A stretch of DNA of 64,000 nt from Bosea sp. 124. Its GTDB lineage: Bacteria > Pseudomonadota > Alphaproteobacteria > Rhizobiales > Beijerinckiaceae. Within the stretch, counting starts at the first letter, position 1. The number at the start of each line of letters is the position of its first letter. The stretch spans positions 2,435,001 to 2,499,000 of the forward strand of contig NZ_PZZM01000001.1 of assembly GCF_003046175.1 (NCBI RefSeq), written 5' to 3'. The notes under the pieces were generated by a model. It was not told the DNA's origin, searched no databases, and worked only from the letters and a program-made list of their open reading frames with translations. Shown here one piece after another: positions 9,571 through 19,232 of the stretch. Made by a program: the position numbers and the translations under genes.

Positions 9571-10847
9571 CTCTCGGGTTCGATCAGGATGACGCGGCAA
9601 TCATTCACATTGGTCAAGGTCGGCCCCGTCCGCAGGAGGTCGCCGAGCGGCTCGAAGAAGCCGGTGGAGTCGTTCTCCGCTAACGATCTGGCAGGAAAGA
9701 GGCCGAGCGCCCGCGCGCGGGCCAGCGTCGTCTCGTCGACGATCGCGCCGGCGGGGTCGGTCGCTTCGCCTCCGCCGCCATCGGTGCCGTCGGTGTCGCC
9801 CGAGAGCGCGACGATGCCGGGCGCACCATTGAGCGCGATAGCCAGCGCCAGCGCATATTCCTGGTTCGGCCCGCCCCGTCCCTTGCCGCGCAGCGTCACG
9901 GTCAGTTCCCCGCCGGAGAGGAGCGCGGCGCGCCGCCCCTCCCGCTGGAGCGAGCGCGCGAGCGCGGCGTGGCGCCCAGCCACCTCGCTGGCTTCGCCTT
10001 CGAGATCGGCGCCGAGATCATGGACCGCGTAACCGGCCGACGCGGCTGCGGCATGGGCGGCGGCAATGGCCTCGGCGGGACGCGCGATGATGCGGAATTC
10101 GGTTCGGGCGAAGGCATCGTGACCTGGCTTCGGCGTCTCGCTGGCGTCGTCATCGAGCAGGGCCCGGGCCGCCGCCGGGAGATCGAGACCGTAGCGCGCG
10201 ACGATTGCGCGGGCCTGTTGCATCGTCGTCGGATCGGGGACAGTCGGGCCCGACGCGATCGCGGTCGGCTCGTCGCCGGGCACGTCGGAGATCGCCAGCG
10301 TCAGCAGCCGGGCCGGAGCCGCGGCCAAAGCGAGCCGCCCGCCCTTGATGCGCGAGAGCCGCTTGCGGACGATGTTCATCTCGCCGATCGGCGCGCCCGA
10401 GCGCAGCAGCGCCTTGTTGACCGCCTGTTTCTCGGCGAGGGTGAGGGCGCCGGCCGGCGCGACCCAGTTGGCCGAGCCGCCACCCGAGAGCAGGACCAGC
10501 ACCAGATCGTCGGCTGTCGCCGAGGCTGCCAGCTCGAGCGCGCGGGTGGCGCTGTCGATGCTGCCCTGGTCCGGCACGGGGTGGCCGGCCGCGACCATCG
10601 GGATGTGGCGCGTCCTGGCCTCGTAGCCGTGCCGCGCCACGGCATGACCGACGAGACGCTCCGGGGGAAAGCCCGAATCGAGATAATGCGCTTCCGCCAG
10701 CGCGGTCATGCTGCCGGCGGCCTTGCCGGCGGCGAGCAGAATCAGGCGGCCCACGGCGGGGGCAGGCGGCAGATGCGCCGGCAGGCATCCGGACGGATGG
10801 GCGCGCCCGACGGCGGCGTCGAAGATGGCGCGTGCATCGGCGCGCAT
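9567..10847 (-). CDS. Glycerate kinase, type 2 (MOFRL family)
   Basis: A 426-residue enzyme of the GckA/TtuD family that phosphorylates D-glycerate, normally at the 2 position. The N-terminal DUF4147 domain carries LAAGKAAGSM and the signature LSGGGSANWVAPAG; the C-terminal MOFRL domain carries LLSGGELTVTLRGKGRGG and LSGDTDGTDGGGG. I place the start at 10847 (MRADARAIFDAAV), preceded by GACGGGACCGG, because this matches the family N-terminus. An in-frame ATG at 10961 would add 38 residues. It is the first gene of a tight operon with DUF1036 and pyk, so its product could enter lower glycolysis directly. The TtuD and GckA subgroups cannot be separated here. Confidence 0.92.
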   Translation of the reverse strand: MRADARAIFDAAVGRAHPSGCLPAHLPPAPAVGRLILLAAGKAAGSMTALAEAHYLDSGFPPERLVGHAVARHGYEARTRHIPMVAAGHPVPDQGSIDSATRALELAASATADDLVLVLLSGGGSANWVAPAGALTLAEKQAVNKALLRSGAPIGEMNIVRKRLSRIKGGRLALAAAPARLLTLAISDVPGDEPTAIASGPTVPDPTTMQQARAIVARYGLDLPAAARALLDDDASETPKPGHDAFARTEFRIIARPAEAIAAAHAAAASAGYAVHDLGADLEGEASEVAGRHAALARSLQREGRRAALLSGGELTVTLRGKGRGGPNQEYALALAIALNGAPGIVALSGDTDGTDGGGGEATDPAGAIVDETTLARARALGLFPARSLAENDSTGFFEPLGDLLRTGPTLTNVNDCRVILIEPER

Positions 10848-11193
10848 CCGGTCGGTCCCGTCGTTGGATCGCTGCAAGGCCGCCCCGTTCCGCCCGTCTG
10901 TCCAGTCGATCGCATCGACTTTCGTTGCGATTCTTTTAAGTCGCGGGGCGGCGGACGTCATCAGGCTTTTGCCGGTATAATCATACTTTTCGAGGCGATG
11001 TCCGGTGAGAAGGCAGGCTGCCTGGCCGGCGGCCCTACGCGCGGCGTCTCCGACCGGCGGGCCGGACACGGGACTGTTGAGAGTTGCCCGCCATCGCCCG
11101 GTTGCGGCTTGACGGCGGGGGGCGCGCGATGCGAACCCTCCGGCCAAATCTCCCCTCATCCAAAATTTCCGCCATCATCGAGAAGGATACCAG
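10848..11193. other. Intergenic region between glycerate kinase and gapR
   Basis: This 346-bp divergent gap must hold both promoters. A TATAAT string occurs at 10975-10980, and its complement reads TATGATTATA towards the glycerate kinase, so a promoter for that operon near 10970-10990 is possible. No convincing -35 element, gene or repeat was found in the rest. Confidence 0.4.
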
Positions 11194-11436
11194 ATGGACG
11201 ATCCGGTTCAGGGCGACCAGCTCAAGAGCATCGTGGAGCGCATCGAGCGTCTCGAGGAAGAGAAGAAGACCATCTCCGACGACATCAAGGAGGTCTATGC
11301 CGAGGCCAAGGGCAACGGCTACGACGTCAAGGTGCTGCGCAAGGTCATCGCCATCCGCAAGCGCGACGCCAATGAGCGCGCCGAGGAGGAGGCGATCCTC
11401 GATCTCTATCTCCAGGCCGTCGGCGAGAGCGCCTGA
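11194..11436 (+). CDS. gapR: GapR-like nucleoid protein (DUF2312/UPF0335)
   Basis: An 80-residue protein matching the DUF2312 family almost end to end. A long amphipathic coiled-coil helix ([20 protein letters not shown]) is followed by the basic DNA-contact segment [20 protein letters not shown]. In Caulobacter the homologue GapR forms a dimer-of-dimers clamp that prefers overtwisted AT-rich DNA ahead of polymerases and is essential for chromosome replication; I transfer this by family membership. It is a single-gene unit with its own bidirectional terminator. Confidence 0.93.
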   Translation: MDDPVQGDQLKSIVERIERLEEEKKTISDDIKEVYAEAKGNGYDVKVLRKVIAIRKRDANERAEEEAILDLYLQAVGESA

Positions 11437-11508
11437 GTCCTGGACGTCCCTTCCGCCCTCGTGACGAGGGTGGGAGGAGATTCCGCTGCAACTGGCCAGA
11501 CCGACATC

Positions 11509-11547
11509 AAAAAAAGGCCCGCTCCGGTTTTCCGGGGCGGGCTTTTT
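11509..11547 (+). terminator. Bidirectional terminator between gapR and azoR
   Basis: The stem GCCCGCTCCGG (11517-11527) pairs with CCGGGGCGGGC (11532-11542), allowing one mismatch, with a TTTT loop. An A-run precedes it and a T-run follows, so it should end transcripts of the plus-strand gapR and the minus-strand azoR. Confidence 0.9.
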
Positions 11548-11569
11548 CTTCGGGCGAACCCTGTGGCGC

Positions 11570-12175
11570 TCAGGCGACCCTGGCGAGCTCGGCCTGGGCG
11601 TCGTTGATCGCCTGCTGGCGCGCCTCGGGGCCGTAGCCCAGCTTTTCGGCGCGCACGAAGGTGACGTCGCTGATGCCGATGAAGCCAAGCAGGGTGCGCA
11701 GATGCGGCTCCTGTGAATCCAGCGACTGGGCCGGGCCCGAGCTGTAGAGGCCGCCGCGGCTTTCGACGACGATGGCGCGCTTGCCCTTGAGAAGGCCCTC
11801 GGGGCCCGCTTCGCTGTATTTGAAGGTCACGCCGGCGCGCAGCACGTAATCGAACCAGGCTTTCAGCGTCGAGGGGATGCCGAAATTGTACATCGGGGCG
11901 CCGATGACGATGACATCGGCGGCCTTCAGCTCTTCGACCAGCGCGTCGGACAGCGCCCTCGCTTGCGTCTGCGCTTCGTTGGCGGGCTCCGTGCCGCGGA
12001 TGGCGGCCGCGGAATCGGCGGTGAGATGCGGCACGGGGCTGGTGCCAAGATCGCGCTCGACCACCTTGAGGGCCGGATCCTGGCCGCGCAGGCGGGTGAC
12101 CGTCTCCTCGATGAGCTGCCGGGACACAGAGGCCGCGCCCGAGGCGCTGCTGTTGAGGACGAGAAGGGTGGACAT
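11570..12175 (-). CDS. azoR: FMN-dependent NADH-azoreductase / quinone reductase
   Basis: A 201-residue flavodoxin-like protein of AzoR size. The FMN phosphate loop is NSSASGAASVSRQL (residues 8-21). The isoalloxazine-binding motif PMYNFGIPSTLKAWFDYVLR lies near residues 95-114, followed by the GLLKGKRAIVVESRGG strand. AzoR enzymes reduce quinones and azo compounds by two electrons using NAD(P)H, a protective role in electrophile stress. It is transcribed away from a LysR regulator 112 bp upstream, which probably controls it. Confidence 0.94.
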   Translation of the reverse strand: MSTLLVLNSSASGAASVSRQLIEETVTRLRGQDPALKVVERDLGTSPVPHLTADSAAAIRGTEPANEAQTQARALSDALVEELKAADVIVIGAPMYNFGIPSTLKAWFDYVLRAGVTFKYSEAGPEGLLKGKRAIVVESRGGLYSSGPAQSLDSQEPHLRTLLGFIGISDVTFVRAEKLGYGPEARQQAINDAQAELARVA

Positions 12176-12287
12176 GATGTTTGATCCTGAAACCGGGAAC
12201 GGGTTCGATGACCGACAAGATAGGAGTTCATGGAACGCAACAGAACGCCTATAAGAAGCACCAGACTGTTGCTTCAGGAGGAACGCG

Positions 12288-13280
12288 ATGTCCGAACTCG
12301 ACGACATCCGCAGCTTCATCGCCGTGGCCGAGACCGGCGGCTTCGGGCGCGCTGCCCACAATCTCGGCTTGGCGAAATCAGTCGTCAGCCGGCGGATATC
12401 GCGGCTGGAGGCCGATCTTGGCACGAGGCTGCTGAGCCGGACCACGCGCGGCGTCGCGGCCACCGAAGCCGGCCTCGAATTCAAGGCGCGCGGCGAGCGC
12501 ATTCTCGCCGACCTTGTCGAGGCCCGCGAATCGGTGGCGCAGGCGTCGGGCGTGTCAGGCCGCTTGCGGCTGTCGATGCCGCTGACCTTCGGCAACCGCC
12601 ATGTCGCGCCGGTTCTGGGCGAACTCGCCGGCCGCCATCCCCGGCTGGAGATCGATGTCGAGGCCAGCGACCGCTATGTCGACCTGATCGGCGAGCGCTT
12701 CGATGCCGCGATCCGGATCGGCACGCTGAAGGATTCGAGCCTGGTCGCGCGGAGGATCGCGCCGGTCCACGGCATCATCCTGGCCAGCCCCGGTTATCTG
12801 GCGGAGAAGGGGCGCCCGGCCAGCCCGGCCGATCTCGCCCAGCACGAGTGCCTGCTCTACACCGGCACCAACTCGCCCGACTGGACTTTCCGGGTTGGCA
12901 AGCGCCGGGTTTCGGTCAGGCCGACGGGCCGGCTGCGCTCCGACAGCGGCGAGACTTTGCTGGCGTGGGCGAGAGCCGGGCTCGGCATCGTGCAGTTGCC
13001 GACCTTCATCGCCAGCGATGCGATCCGGGACGGGCTGCTCGAGCCCTTGCTGTGGGGCTACCCGATGCAGGAGCACGCGCTTTACGTGGTCAGGCCGCCG
13101 GGAGCCTATGTGCCGGGCAAGGTCAGAGTGCTGATCGACCTGCTGGTGGAGCGCTTCGGCGGCTCGCCCTATTGGGACCCTTGCCAGATCGCGGCGCGCG
13201 AGCACGGGGTCACGCTGGGTTTCACATCCGGATTCGAGACCGAGACGGAGGTGCAGGTCGAAGCGCATCAACCGGCGTGA
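12288..13280 (+). CDS. LysR-family transcriptional regulator (probable azoR regulator)
   Basis: A 330-residue LTTR, slightly long because of a C-terminal tail after residue 300. The HTH is ELDDIRSFIAVAETGGF ... GLAKSVVSRRISRLEADLG, and the effector domain starts near residue 90 (GRLRLSMPLTFGNRHVAPVL). It belongs to the group close to AaeR/DmlR-type regulators (family impression only). A strong SD, CAGGAGGAACGCG, precedes the ATG. The divergent arrangement with azoR suggests quinone-type or other electrophile sensing. The GST gene follows on the same strand after 78 bp and may be part of the same response. Confidence 0.9.
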   Translation: MSELDDIRSFIAVAETGGFGRAAHNLGLAKSVVSRRISRLEADLGTRLLSRTTRGVAATEAGLEFKARGERILADLVEARESVAQASGVSGRLRLSMPLTFGNRHVAPVLGELAGRHPRLEIDVEASDRYVDLIGERFDAAIRIGTLKDSSLVARRIAPVHGIILASPGYLAEKGRPASPADLAQHECLLYTGTNSPDWTFRVGKRRVSVRPTGRLRSDSGETLLAWARAGLGIVQLPTFIASDAIRDGLLEPLLWGYPMQEHALYVVRPPGAYVPGKVRVLIDLLVERFGGSPYWDPCQIAAREHGVTLGFTSGFETETEVQVEAHQPA

Positions 13281-13358
13281 TCCTCGCCATCACGCGATTT
13301 GGCGTGGCTTTGCGCGCCGTTGCCGGCAATCTCGCCCAAACCGCAATGGAGACCGCTG

Positions 13359-13967
13359 ATGTTGCTCGTGGGAATGCTGGATAGCCCCTATGTCCGCCGC
13401 GCCGCCATAACGGGCACGCTGCTCGGGATCGATTTCGAGCATCGCTCGGTCTCGGTCTTCCGCCATATGGACGCCTTCCGGGCGCTCAACCCGCTGATCA
13501 AGGCGCCGACGCTGATCACCGATGGCGGCACGGTGATCTGTGAATCGCTGCTGATCACCCAACATTTCGAGGATGTCGCCGGCCGTTCCCTTCGCCCGCT
13601 CGAGCGTGGGGCGCGGATGCGCGACCTCGCCTTGACCGGCATCGCCATCGTCGCCGCCGACAAGGCGGTCTCGGTCGAGTACGAGCGCAAGCGGCCCGAG
13701 GCGCAGCGCTACGCTCCCTGGCAGGAGCGCATCGTCACGCAGCTCCACATCGCGCTCGACCTGCTCGATGCGGCTGCCCTGCGCGGCGAGCTGACGGCGG
13801 GCCCCGAGCTGCTGCCGTGCGACATCGCCGCGGCGATCGCCTGGGGCTTCTGTCGTTTCGTGATCCCGGATGTCGTACCCGAGGAGCGCTGGCCGGCGCT
13901 GGCGGCACAGGCCAGGGCCTGCGAGGCGCTCGAGGTGTTCAAGGCCTGGCCGATCGACCGCGAATAG
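13359..13967 (+). CDS. Glutathione S-transferase family protein
   Basis: A 202-residue GST. The thioredoxin-like N-terminal domain has the active-site region MLDSPYVRRAAITG, the cis-Pro loop NPLIKAPTLITDGG and the gamma-glutamyl-binding ICESLLITQHFED. A helical C-terminal domain follows (about residues 85-200). Ser in SPYVRR is the probable activating residue. It could conjugate or reduce electrophiles and so complement azoR and its regulator next door, but that grouping is inference. ATGGAG 5-10 bp upstream acts as ribosome site. Confidence 0.88.
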   Translation: MLLVGMLDSPYVRRAAITGTLLGIDFEHRSVSVFRHMDAFRALNPLIKAPTLITDGGTVICESLLITQHFEDVAGRSLRPLERGARMRDLALTGIAIVAADKAVSVEYERKRPEAQRYAPWQERIVTQLHIALDLLDAAALRGELTAGPELLPCDIAAAIAWGFCRFVIPDVVPEERWPALAAQARACEALEVFKAWPIDRE

Positions 13968-14147
13968 CGTCCGGAACAGCCCGGCGCTGGCGCCGCCGCG
14001 CTGTTCACCATGCCCAAAAATGCCGCATGCCCCTGCTGCGGCGCCCCTTGCAATTCGGGGATTAAGGCGCATTTTCCGGGGCGAGTTAGGGAAGATTCGC
14101 CTCCTGGTCGGTAGCGCGCATCCAGCGCTGTTAGCAGGAGATGACAA

Positions 14148-14762
14148 TTGGCTCGTTCCAAGAAGGCCGGCACAATGACCGGCCAAGGCGAAGTCCGCCG
14201 GCTGTGGCCCGCGGAGCGCGACCTTTTCAAGGCGCATCTGTTGAGACTCGACGACGTGACCCGTCGCGAGCGTTTCGGAACGGCCGTCAATGACGGCTTC
14301 CTCGAGAATTACGCGGTCACGACCTTCGGCGTCGGCGGGCTGGTCTATGCCTATATCGAGGATGGCGAGGTGCGGGGCGCCGCCGAATTGCGCGGGCTCG
14401 AGGACATCGTCGCGCAGACCGGCGAGGCCGCCTTCAGCGTCGAGAGGGAGTGGCGCCGGCGCGGCATCGGCGGGACCTTGTTCGGCCGGCTGATCACGGC
14501 GGCGCGCAATCGCGGCATCCGCACGCTTTACATGACCTGCCTGCCGGAAAACGCCGCGATGCGGCGGCTGGCGCGGAATTTCGAGGCCGATCTCGCGGGT
14601 GGCTATGCCGATGTCGAGGGCGTGATCGCGACCGGCGGCCCGACGCCTTTCACCATCCTCGACGAGGCGTTCGATACGGCGCGGGGCTTCGCGGCGATGG
14701 CGCTTTCGCTGCAGCGCCGCTTCTGGCGCCCGGCCTTCTTCGGCCGCTCGCTAGGGGCCTGA
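14148..14762 (+). CDS. GNAT-family N-acetyltransferase
   Basis: A 204-residue protein with a single GNAT fold. The acetyl-CoA pyrophosphate loop is REWRRRGIGGTLFGRLI (about residues 100-116), preceded by the strand GEAAFSVE and followed by LYMTCLPENAAMRRLARNFE. The substrate is unknown. I use the TTG at 14148 because AGCAGGAG lies 7 bp before it; an ATG at 14175 (MTGQGEVRRL) is an alternative that still keeps the whole domain. It is convergent with the Omp19-like gene 9 bp away. Confidence 0.85.
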   Translation: MARSKKAGTMTGQGEVRRLWPAERDLFKAHLLRLDDVTRRERFGTAVNDGFLENYAVTTFGVGGLVYAYIEDGEVRGAAELRGLEDIVAQTGEAAFSVEREWRRRGIGGTLFGRLITAARNRGIRTLYMTCLPENAAMRRLARNFEADLAGGYADVEGVIATGGPTPFTILDEAFDTARGFAAMALSLQRRFWRPAFFGRSLGA

Positions 14763-14771
14763 GCGGCAGCC

Positions 14772-15455
14772 CTACCGGCTGAGCGACAGGGCGGCGCCGG
14801 ATTTGGTCACGGCGCCGTCCATCGCACCGCCGCTCGACGTGCGCAGCCGCGCCACCACCGTGCCGCCCTGCTGATAGAGATAGACCTCGCCGTCGCGGTA
14901 ATCCCAGGCGGTGACCTTCTGCAGGTCGCGATTGGCGCAGCCGGCGGCGTTGGCGCGGTAGAGATCGAGTGCCGGCGCGCTCGACAACTGCACCTTGCAG
15001 GAGCTGCCGGTGGCTTCCTTGGCCGTCCAGTTGCCGATGACGCCGTCGCGCGAACTGACGGCGGGGCGCGCATTGTTCGCGCCGGCGCCGAGCGTGGCGA
15101 TCGGGCCGCTGCCGCCGCGCAGCGTCGGGATGTCGCCGGTCTGCGATGTGGCGGGCGGCGGTGTCTGCTGCGGCATGCCGGTGGGGTTGGGGCTGTAGAA
15201 GGGGTCCTGCGGGGGCGGCAGGGCACCGGGCTGGGCCGCGGCGACCGGATATCCACCCGGCGGCGGCAGCGGTTCGGAGGTCACCGGCGCGGAGCTGATC
15301 GGCGGCGCCGAGGGCAGGCTCTGCTGCCCATAGGCGGGGGCCGGGCCAGGACCGCCGACAAAGCGCTGGGAACCGGCGCAGGCGGTCAGCGCCAGCAAAG
15401 GCAGCAGGCCGGCGGCCTTCCATGTCATGGCCATTGTCGCGGTCGTCTTGGTCAT
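14772..15455 (-). CDS. Omp19-like lipoprotein with AprI/Inh protease-inhibitor domain
   Basis: A 227-residue protein. The signal peptide ends in a lipobox LTAC (Cys26), followed by a roughly 90-residue proline-rich linker and a C-terminal beta-barrel domain from about residue 135 (VIGNWTAKEATGSSCKVQLS ... AGCANRDLQKVTAWDYRDGEVYLY) typical of AprI/Inh inhibitors of serralysin-type proteases. Brucella Omp19 has the same plan and inhibits host proteases; the role here is inferred only. The two cysteines of the inhibitor fold are present. It should sit in the outer membrane. The start at 15455 is followed by several in-frame Mets; 15455 gives the most standard n-region. Confidence 0.87.
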   Translation of the reverse strand: MTKTTATMAMTWKAAGLLPLLALTACAGSQRFVGGPGPAPAYGQQSLPSAPPISSAPVTSEPLPPPGGYPVAAAQPGALPPPQDPFYSPNPTGMPQQTPPPATSQTGDIPTLRGGSGPIATLGAGANNARPAVSSRDGVIGNWTAKEATGSSCKVQLSSAPALDLYRANAAGCANRDLQKVTAWDYRDGEVYLYQQGGTVVARLRTSSGGAMDGAVTKSGAALSLSR

Positions 15456-15666
15456 GATGCCTCGGTTCCGATCGATCTTGCGCTGCAGGCCCGGACAGGA
15501 GCCCGATTGCCCCTCATCAAGCCTAGACCAGCCCGGTGAACGTGACATGAGCGTGATCACCAGATGCGTCCATAGCCCAAGCCGTCGGGCTTGCGAACCC
15601 GCAGCGGACGATCTGGTTCCGGAACGGCTCCGAAGGCATAGTGGTATCGCCCTTCAGGAGATACCG

Positions 15667-16080
15667 ATGACGCCGCCCGCTGTGATATTGCCCGCATTGA
15701 CGCCGCTCGCCCCGCCCTCGATCGCCCGGCCCTTCGCGCGCTACAGCCATGGCATGGAGGTGCCGCCGGGGTACCGGCTGGTGGCCTGCTCGGGCCAGCT
15801 CGGGATCGGCGCCGACGGGACGATCCCCGAGGATGCGCGCGCGCAGGCCGATCTGTGCTTTGCCAACATCGCCGCGATCCTCGCCGAAGCGGGGATGACG
15901 CTGTCCGACATCGTGCGGATTAATGCCTATGTCACTGATCGCGCGCATATGAAGGGCTATATGGAGGCGCGCGACGCCCATGTCGCGACGCCGCCGCCGG
16001 CCTCGACGCTGATGATCGTCTCGGGTTTCACCCTGCCGGACTTCAAGGTCGAGATCGAGGTGCTGGCGGCGGCCTTGTGA
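15667..16080 (+). CDS. RidA family protein (enamine/imine deaminase-like)
   Basis: A 137-residue YjgF/YER057c/UK114-fold protein. The core YRLVACSGQLGIGADGTIPE, the helix LCFANIAAILAEAGMTLSDIVRINAYV and the C-terminal FKVEIEVLAAAL are all recognisable. In canonical RidA a conserved Arg near the C-terminal strand binds the substrate acid; here the matching region reads ASTLMIVSGFTLPDFKVEIE and that Arg is not evident, so it may belong to a non-deaminating Rid subgroup. CAGGAGATACCG precedes the ATG. It is monocistronic, with a hairpin 10 bp after the stop. Confidence 0.87.
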   Translation: MTPPAVILPALTPLAPPSIARPFARYSHGMEVPPGYRLVACSGQLGIGADGTIPEDARAQADLCFANIAAILAEAGMTLSDIVRINAYVTDRAHMKGYMEARDAHVATPPPASTLMIVSGFTLPDFKVEIEVLAAAL

Positions 16081-16090
16081 GTCGGTGAGA

Positions 16091-16108
16091 TGGTTGTCTG
16101 AACAACCA
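16091..16108 (+). terminator. Short hairpin after ridA-like gene
   Basis: TGGTTGT (16091-16097) pairs with ACAACCA (16102-16108) around CTGA. No T-run follows. A weak terminator or mRNA end structure is the most that can be said. Confidence 0.35.
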
Positions 16109-16112
16109 CCTC

Positions 16113-16152
16113 CGTCATCCCGGACGCAGCGAAGCGGAACTCCGGGATGACG
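16113..16152. repeat. Dispersed palindromic intergenic repeat (GTCATCCCGG type)
   Basis: CGTCATCCCGGA (16113-16124) is repeated inverted as TCCGGGATGACG (16141-16152), a perfect 12-bp dyad around 16 bp. Palindromes of this kind are widespread between genes in Rhizobiales. A decayed relative occurs at 25371-25410. Confidence 0.75.
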
Positions 16153-16201
16153 ATCTGTTTCCGCGCCAGGATCACTCTGGCTCGGACGGGCCGCGCTTGC
16201 C

Positions 16202-18154
<1,953 letters not shown>

Positions 18155-18173
18155 GGCAGGCGTCTCCCCAGAC

Positions 18174-18251
18174 TTGGGCCGTGTTCATTGGGCCGTTTTC
18201 GTTGGGCCAAGTTGGCTTTTGCCAGGTTGCTTGGGCCAAATACCTCGGGCC
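18174..18251 (-). repeat. 14-bp-period GGCCCAA direct repeats in the acs leader
   Basis: On the plus strand TTGGGCC starts at 18174, 18188, 18202 and 18231, and a variant TCGGGCC starts at 18245. Steps are 14, 14, 29 and 14 bp, with 7-bp spacers that differ in sequence. The array ends 20 bp upstream of the acs start codon. It looks like an operator array or decayed minisatellite; no known binding protein matches that I can name. Confidence 0.6.
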
Positions 18252-18397
18252 GTGGATTCATCTTCCGGAACCGGGCCGGCGCAGCGCGCACGTCGCGTCC
18301 GTTCCTTGGAATGGCCGCATCATAAGGGCCGGGCGACCGGCGGCAAGCCGGTGCGGGCTCGCACTTTCGGGGTAGAGGGATGGTGCCTTGCGCGCCC

Positions 18398-18805
18398 TTA
18401 CAGCCCGCCCATCTTGCAGACGATGTCCCATTCGTCGTCGGCGACCGGCTGGACCGAGAGCCTGAACGAGGTGACCAGCGACATCTTCGCGAGCTTCGGC
18501 TCGGCCTTGACCTGTGCCAAGGTCACCGGCTTCGGCAGCGGCTTGACCGCCCTGAAATCGACCAGCACCCAGGGCTCGCCCGGAATCCAGTTATAGGCTT
18601 CCCTGACGACCTCGACGATGCCGACGACCTCGAGGCCTTCGTTCGAATGGTAGAAGAAGACCTGCTCACCCTGCTTCATCGCCATCAGATGGAGCTTGGC
18701 GGTGTGGTTCTTGACCCCGTCCCAATGCGTACCCTTCGGGCCGGCCGCGACCTGCTGTTCCCAGGACCATTTCGAGGGTTCGGATTTGACGAGCCAGTGG
18801 GCCAT
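18398..18805 (-). CDS. EVE domain-containing protein
   Basis: A 135-residue protein that is a single EVE domain (PUA-like fold, thymocyte nuclear protein 1 family). It begins MAHWLVKSEPSKWSWEQQ and has the conserved WDGVKNHTAKLHLMAMKQG, then VFFYHSNEGLEVVGIVEVVREAY and the final DEWDIVCKMG. EVE domains bind modified bases in DNA or RNA and are found both in housekeeping genes and in modification-dependent restriction; a stand-alone copy near gpsA and tsaD is the housekeeping form usual in alphaproteobacteria. The exact ligand is unknown. Confidence 0.93.
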   Translation of the reverse strand: MAHWLVKSEPSKWSWEQQVAAGPKGTHWDGVKNHTAKLHLMAMKQGEQVFFYHSNEGLEVVGIVEVVREAYNWIPGEPWVLVDFRAVKPLPKPVTLAQVKAEPKLAKMSLVTSFRLSVQPVADDEWDIVCKMGGL

Positions 18806-18880
18806 GGGATGTCCGGACGATAGCGGGGTCGAAAATGAGTGGATTCGTCGATAGCGAATTCGCGCTTATCTGCCTACCGG

Positions 18881-19219
18881 CTATTCCCCGCCGGCTCCCT
18901 CATCGGCCTGCGGCACCGGCGGCTTCGAGGCCTCCGGCCCCTGCTCGTTCCAGAAGCGCACCATCTCGCGGGTCAGGGCGGCGTAGTCCTGCGGCTCGAG
19001 CTCGACTCGTACCTCGCCCTCGCCAAAGGGCAGGATCAGCACGAAGCGGTGCGTACCCTCCGCCCGGCGGCGGCGATGCTGGATCACGGGGCCGGCCGGC
19101 ACGCGCCCGGCCAGCGCCACGGGCATGCTCTCGGCGACGAGCTCCGAGCCGGTCGTCTTGCGGACCTCGGCAATGCCCTTCGCCACCCGTTTCGTCAGAT
19201 CAGACCAATCCCCGGCCAT
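18881..19219 (-). CDS. Conserved-looking small protein of unknown function
   Basis: A 112-residue soluble protein I do not recognise. Residues 1-30 are helical (DWSDLTKRVAKGIAEVRKTT), the middle has a basic patch HRRRRAEG and a beta strand THRFVLILPFGEGEVRVELE, and the tail is proline- and glutamate-rich. It lies 13 bp after gpsA in the same direction and probably shares its transcript with gpsA and tsaD, where many relatives carry a YciI-like gene. There is no signal peptide and no catalytic motif. Confidence 0.65.
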   Translation of the reverse strand: MAGDWSDLTKRVAKGIAEVRKTTGSELVAESMPVALAGRVPAGPVIQHRRRRAEGTHRFVLILPFGEGEVRVELEPQDYAALTREMVRFWNEQGPEASKPPVPQADEGAGGE

Positions 19220-19232
19220 GCTCGATCTCCCT

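Noticed and set aside
13974..14006. GAACAGC...GCTGTTC inverted repeat after the GST gene as a terminator
   Set aside because: Arms are only 7 bp with a 19-bp loop and no T-run follows; too weak to annotate.
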